Part shown: one piece after another, positions 5,295 through 8,129 of the stretch | Numbering within the stretch: position 1 is the stretch's first letter | Layout: each line of letters starts with the position of its first letter | NCBI GenBank assembly: GCA_030612905.1 | Contig: JAUWNA010000073.1 | Location: forward strand, 1-8,129 | Source of the DNA: Promethearchaeota archaeon | GTDB lineage: Archaea > Asgardarchaeota > Lokiarchaeia > Sigyniarchaeales > SOKP01 | Direction: 5' to 3' | Length of the DNA: 8,129 nt | Position numbers and translations under genes: made by a program | The notes under the pieces: model-generated | Seen by the model: the letters and a program-made list of their open reading frames with translations, nothing else | The model's database searches: none | Told to the model about the DNA's origin: nothing

Positions 5295-6788
5295 ATGAAT
5301 CCTATAGAAGAACTTAAACATGAATTTACCGAAATAACTCGTCTTAATTATATCCGTGCTTTGTTAGGGTGGGATGAGCAAGTCAATCTACCTCACGGAG
5401 CATTTGAGGGGAGAGCAATGCAAAATGCACTCATGAGTAAAATTGTGCACAAAAAATTAATTTCCGATAAACTTGGAAAGTTAATAAAGAAAGCTGAGAA
5501 ATTAACTGATTTAAATCTAATCGATGCTGCCACTTTACGCGAAGCCAAAAGAGCATACGAGCTGGAAGTCAAATTACCAACCGAATTAGTGGAAGAAATC
5601 GCAAAAACCGCTTCTCTTGGTCATAGTAAATGGGTGGAAGCGAGGAAAAAAGACGACTTTTCAATTTTTCAACCGCTTTTAGAAAAGATGATTGGTCTGC
5701 AAATTGAAGTTGCTAGTAAATTAGAAACGCACCCCGACCCATACTCTACTTTAATTGATCTCTACGAACCAGGGGCGACAAACGATTGGATTGCAAACAT
5801 TTTTAATGAATCAAGACCGAAACTCATCAAAATTATTAAAAAATTAGACTCTTCAAGCGATAAACCTGATTTTTCAATTCTCACGCAAAAATGGAGCTCG
5901 GATGAGCAGTGGAAATTTAGTATTGAAGTTATAAAAAAACTAAATTTTGATCTCGAACATGGTCGTCAAGACAAATCAGCACATCCGTTTACAACATCTT
6001 TATCGTCGACAGATACGCGAATTACTACACGAATTAACGAAGATTTCTTCTCAACATGCCTTTTTGGAACGATTCACGAATGTGGGCACGGTCTTTATCA
6101 AATGGGATTTATGGAAAAAATCCACGACACAATTATAGCAGATGGATGTTCGATGGGTATCCACGAGTCTCAATCTCGCATGTGGGAAAACATGGTTGGA
6201 CGCAGTAAAGAGTTTTGGAAATTCTGGTATCCAAAACTAGAAAAAAGATTTCCAAAAAATTTAAAGAGGAAATCAATGGAAGATTTTTATCGTAGTATAA
6301 ACACGGTGCAACCTTCATTGATTCGTGTCGACGCTGATGAAGTTACTTACGGTATGCACGTTATTCTCAGATTTGAAATGGAAAAAGACATAATAGAAGG
6401 AAAAGTACAAGTTGGGGAGCTACCCGAGTTATGGAACGATAAGATGGAGGAGCTTTTGGGAGTCACTCCACCTAGCGATGCTGACGGCGTGTTACAAGAT
6501 GTACATTGGAGTTCTGGATATTTTGGATATTTCCCAACTTATTTCTTAGGAAATTTATATGGCGCACAGATTTATAGGGATGCTCTTAAAAAGAATCCGT
6601 CCTTACCAGAAGAATATCAAAACGGAAACTTCTCAAACTTATTAACTTATTTGCGTGAAAATGTTCACCAATATGGTAAAATCTATCCCGCAAACGAATT
6701 AATAAAAAGAATTACAGGGGAAGATTTAAATCCAAACTATTTCATAGAATATATCGAAAAGAAGTTTTATCCTATTTATGGATTCTAA
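5295..6788 (+). CDS. M32 family metallocarboxypeptidase (thermostable carboxypeptidase 1 / Taq type)
   Basis: This enzyme removes C-terminal amino acids from peptides with a catalytic metal (Zn2+ or Co2+), in the cytoplasm, as part of peptide turnover. The family motifs are all present. HECGH at 261-265 supplies two His ligands and the catalytic Glu. HESQSR at 290-295 supplies the third ligand (Glu291) and continues into WEN. Further on are IRVDADEVTY at 343-352 (family I-R-x-x-A-D-E-x-T-Y) and GVLQDVHWS at 398-406, followed by GYFGYFPTY. The N-terminal half is the usual long-helix region with the GWDE motif near residues 24-27. Its 497 residues equal the normal family length, so the gene is complete. 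It has no signal peptide. It is transcribed alone, divergent from the mrpC/D-like operon, and ends in a T-rich tract. The ATG at 5295 gives the standard family N-terminus. Confidence 0.96.
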   Translation: MNPIEELKHEFTEITRLNYIRALLGWDEQVNLPHGAFEGRAMQNALMSKIVHKKLISDKLGKLIKKAEKLTDLNLIDAATLREAKRAYELEVKLPTELVEEIAKTASLGHSKWVEARKKDDFSIFQPLLEKMIGLQIEVASKLETHPDPYSTLIDLYEPGATNDWIANIFNESRPKLIKIIKKLDSSSDKPDFSILTQKWSSDEQWKFSIEVIKKLNFDLEHGRQDKSAHPFTTSLSSTDTRITTRINEDFFSTCLFGTIHECGHGLYQMGFMEKIHDTIIADGCSMGIHESQSRMWENMVGRSKEFWKFWYPKLEKRFPKNLKRKSMEDFYRSINTVQPSLIRVDADEVTYGMHVILRFEMEKDIIEGKVQVGELPELWNDKMEELLGVTPPSDADGVLQDVHWSSGYFGYFPTYFLGNLYGAQIYRDALKKNPSLPEEYQNGNFSNLLTYLRENVHQYGKIYPANELIKRITGEDLNPNYFIEYIEKKFYPIYGF

Positions 6789-6809
6789 TTTCTTTTTCTT
6801 TATAATTTT
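6789..6809 (+). terminator. T-rich intrinsic terminator after the carboxypeptidase gene
   Basis: Directly after the TAA the plus strand is a pyrimidine tract with T runs of 3, 5, 3 and 4 (TTTCTTTTTCTTT then ATAATTTT), without a hairpin. Archaeal RNA polymerase commonly terminates at such U-rich tracts alone. A short AGGAT/ATCCT inverted repeat (6811-6815 and 6828-6832) follows it and overlaps the end of the convergent epimerase gene; it is too short to claim as a terminator stem. Confidence 0.5.
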
Positions 6810-6830
6810 AAGGATTAGTTAATTCACATC

Positions 6831-7850
6831 CTATAATTGGATTTCATTTTTGTTTTGTAGGATTTTTTGGCAATTCAAAATAGTATTGAATAATTGTTCT
6901 TCATCTTTCCAATTAATTTCTTCAAATCCTTTCTCCATATATGTTTTATAGCATTGATTTATCCCTTCTCTCAAACGAATCTTGGGTATCCAACCAAGCT
7001 GGTGAATTGCTTTCTGATTAGAAATGCATTTAATACCTTTACTTATAAATGGGTAAAGACGTTTATTTTCTGGCCATCGGGCTTTTTTCAAATCGTCATC
7101 TTTGTAATACACAATATTAGGCTCAATACCAATGATATTTCCCACTAATTTTGCAAGTAATTCTCCAGAAGTTAATTCACCTCCGGAAGCATTATATATT
7201 TCACCAATAGATTTTGAGTTTTGAAGGCATTCGACACATAATGATGCAACATCATCGACATGGACTAAATCTACATAAGCATTCCCAGGATATGGAATAA
7301 AAAGGTTTTTTTTAGCGAAAATTCTATCAAAAAAGTATTTTTCTCGATATTTATAGTTGTTTGGGCCATAGATATATGTTGGTCTAATAATTGTAACTGG
7401 AAATTTACTTTTTTCATATGCTTGCATCAAACATCGTTCACATTTTCTCTTTTCTCGCCGATAATCGTGACTATCTGTGAGATCTCCTTGTCTATCTGAC
7501 TCAAAAATAGGAAAAGTTGAATAATCTTCCAAATGTGCCAAGTCATATACTGCATCAGTGCTTATATGAAGAAAGTGAGATATCCGATTTTTGAATATCT
7601 CGATAATTTCTTTAGTATCTTGATGTTCCATTGCACAAACATCAATTACCCAATCAAATTCATATTTCATTAGTGAAGATTTAAACTTAGTGCGTTTTTT
7701 TCGATCAATTTGGATATATTTGTACTTTTCTTTTGCATCTATTTTGTGAATACCTCTTGTGATGACAGTAATTTCATGATTTTTTAAAGAGAAATAATGT
7801 AAAATTCGACTTCCTAAAAACCCTGAGCCCCCAATTATAAGAATTTTCAT
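6831..7850 (-). CDS. NAD-dependent epimerase/dehydratase (extended SDR family)
   Basis: The 339-residue protein is an extended short-chain dehydrogenase/reductase acting on a nucleotide sugar or similar substrate; which one cannot be told from sequence. The N-terminal Rossmann motif GGSGFLG is at 7-13, followed by HEITVITRG, whose Arg32 at the end of the second strand could also accept NADP. HISTDAVY at 95-102 holds the catalytic Ser/Thr, and Y130-RRE-K134 is the YxxxK catalytic pair. RPTYIYGP at 155-162 and HVDDV at 197-201 are standard extended-SDR landmarks, and LGWIPK at 285-290 with the following REG is the usual C-terminal motif. The family resemblance is to the UDP-glucose 4-epimerase / CSP41-like branch (DWVIDVCAMEHQDTKEII). 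Length is normal. The ATG is preceded at four bases by TAGGATCA, a good Shine-Dalgarno. It is divergent from the lipid-synthase gene and convergent with the carboxypeptidase. Confidence 0.93.
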   Translation of the reverse strand: MKILIIGGSGFLGSRILHYFSLKNHEITVITRGIHKIDAKEKYKYIQIDRKKRTKFKSSLMKYEFDWVIDVCAMEHQDTKEIIEIFKNRISHFLHISTDAVYDLAHLEDYSTFPIFESDRQGDLTDSHDYRREKRKCERCLMQAYEKSKFPVTIIRPTYIYGPNNYKYREKYFFDRIFAKKNLFIPYPGNAYVDLVHVDDVASLCVECLQNSKSIGEIYNASGGELTSGELLAKLVGNIIGIEPNIVYYKDDDLKKARWPENKRLYPFISKGIKCISNQKAIHQLGWIPKIRLREGINQCYKTYMEKGFEEINWKDEEQLFNTILNCQKILQNKNEIQL

Positions 7851-7993
7851 TTTGATCCTATTGAGAAAACTAAGTCATATCAAAAAAAGTTTTTCATTAG
7901 AATTTGATTTTAAGGTCTAGTTAATTATAAATTACCATAAATCTTTTATTTAAAAAATAACACATCTCTTTAATTACATAGGTGTAACACAAG
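7851..7993. promoter_or_regulatory. 143-nt divergent promoter region between epimerase and lipid-synthase genes
   Basis: The spacer holds no gene. For the plus-strand gene, TTTATTTAAAAAA near 7946-7958 is a TATA candidate about 42 nt before the ATG, and AGGTG just before the start (about 7980-7984) is a possible Shine-Dalgarno. For the minus-strand epimerase, TTTATAATTAA (complement of about 7921-7931) is the best AT box but lies about 75 nt from its ATG, consistent with a longer leader that contains the GGATCA site. Confidence 0.35.
7853..7860 (-). promoter_or_regulatory. Shine-Dalgarno of the epimerase gene
   Basis: On the minus strand TAGGATCA ends two bases before the ATG at 7850, with GGAT about six bases from it. 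It resembles the archaeal consensus GGTGATC. This gene therefore seems to carry a real leader, unlike the neighbouring genes that lack such a site, and it fixes the chosen start. Confidence 0.45.
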
Positions 7994-8129
7994 ATGTTAT
8001 TACGAGTTAAGAAATTCTCAGAAAAATTATTACTCCCTCTCGGTAAAAAGTTAACCAAAATACCGGCAAATGTAATAACGATATTTGGTCTTTTTTTCTC
8101 AATATTAACTTTTTTTGGATTTATTTTCC
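7994..8129 (+). CDS. N-terminus of a CDP-alcohol phosphatidyltransferase, truncated by window edge
   Basis: Forty-five codons are visible before the right edge. The start reads MLLRVKKFSEKLLLPLGKKL, followed by TKIPANVITIFGLFFSIL and a first membrane helix. The pattern of a basic amphipathic helix, then PNxxT at the start of TM1 with G-L-x3-(S/I), is the characteristic N-terminus of CDP-alcohol phosphatidyltransferases. In archaea these include archaetidylinositol-phosphate and archaetidylserine synthases, which join CDP-archaeol to a polar head group in the cytoplasmic membrane. The family's catalytic motif (DGxxAR...GxxxDxxxD) would lie beyond the window, so the substrate is not decidable. 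The ATG is preceded by AGGTG at about ten bases. It is divergent from the epimerase. Confidence 0.7.
   Translation, partial: MLLRVKKFSEKLLLPLGKKLTKIPANVITIFGLFFSILTFFGFIF

Noticed and set aside
5947..6318. Short open frames on both strands inside the carboxypeptidase gene
   Set aside because: They overlap the catalytic core of a complete M32 enzyme and have no independent support.
6811..6832. AGGAT/ATCCT inverted repeat between the convergent carboxypeptidase and epimerase genes, considered as a bidirectional terminator
   Set aside because: A 5-bp stem with a 12-nt loop is too weak, and archaeal termination does not need a hairpin; the preceding T-rich tract suffices.
6894..7148. Plus-strand 84-codon open frame rich in Phe and Ile
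   Set aside because: It is antisense to the epimerase C-terminal half; its hydrophobic look comes from the complement of Lys/Glu/Asn codons.
1..8129. CRISPR arrays, insertion sequences, tRNA or rRNA genes
   Set aside because: I looked for regularly spaced direct repeats, transposase motifs with terminal inverted repeats and cloverleaf or rRNA-like GC-rich stretches and saw none.

Overview
The window is AT-rich and gene-dense. It reads as a chromosomal segment of an archaeon, most likely an Asgard archaeon (Promethearchaeota / Heimdall- or Lokiarchaeia-like). The reasons are a small Arf-like GTPase fused to an N-terminal longin-like domain, an M32 carboxypeptidase, a CDP-alcohol phosphatidyltransferase of the archaeal lipid type, AT-rich TATA-like boxes about 32-40 nt upstream of several start codons with no Shine-Dalgarno (leaderless style), and T-rich ends instead of hairpin terminators. 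Taxonomy is inferred; no rRNA or tRNA gene is present to settle it.

Layout. Positions 1-411 (minus) hold the N-terminal part of an alpha-helical, HEAT-like protein that runs off the left edge. 463-1419 (minus) is a 318-residue protein of unknown function with paired Cys/His residues. A 302-nt AT-rich divergent spacer (1420-1721) separates it from 1722-3233 (plus), the longin-GTPase fusion with a helical hairpin, a disordered linker and a C-terminal helical domain. Convergent to it, only 30 nt away, is a two-gene minus-strand operon: 4750-5100, a three-helix protein resembling MrpC/NuoK, followed by 3264-4709, a multi-helix protein resembling MrpD/NuoN. A divergent promoter region (5101-5294) leads to 5295-6788 (plus), an intact M32 metallocarboxypeptidase. 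6831-7850 (minus) is an extended short-chain dehydrogenase/epimerase. The right edge (7994 onward, plus) carries the first 45 codons of a CDP-alcohol phosphatidyltransferase.

How the genes work together. Most neighbours are on alternating strands and look independently transcribed. The MrpC/MrpD-like pair is the only clear operon. The divergent pair epimerase / CDP-alcohol phosphatidyltransferase could both serve envelope lipid or glycan synthesis, but that is only context. The HEAT-like, unknown and longin-GTPase genes may belong to one membrane-trafficking-like neighbourhood, also only by context.

The most unusual signals are: (1) an orphan MrpC/MrpD-like pair in which the key acidic and most key lysine residues of the proton path appear replaced by non-ionisable residues while structural landmarks remain; (2) an Arf-like GTPase whose switch II Gly-Gln is replaced by Leu-Arg, fused in cis to a longin domain; (3) a strong Shine-Dalgarno-like GGGGGAG at the end of the mrpC-like gene pointing to an ATA (or ATT) start 39-45 nt upstream of the first ATG of the mrpD-like gene; (4) an unrecognised Cys/His-containing protein.
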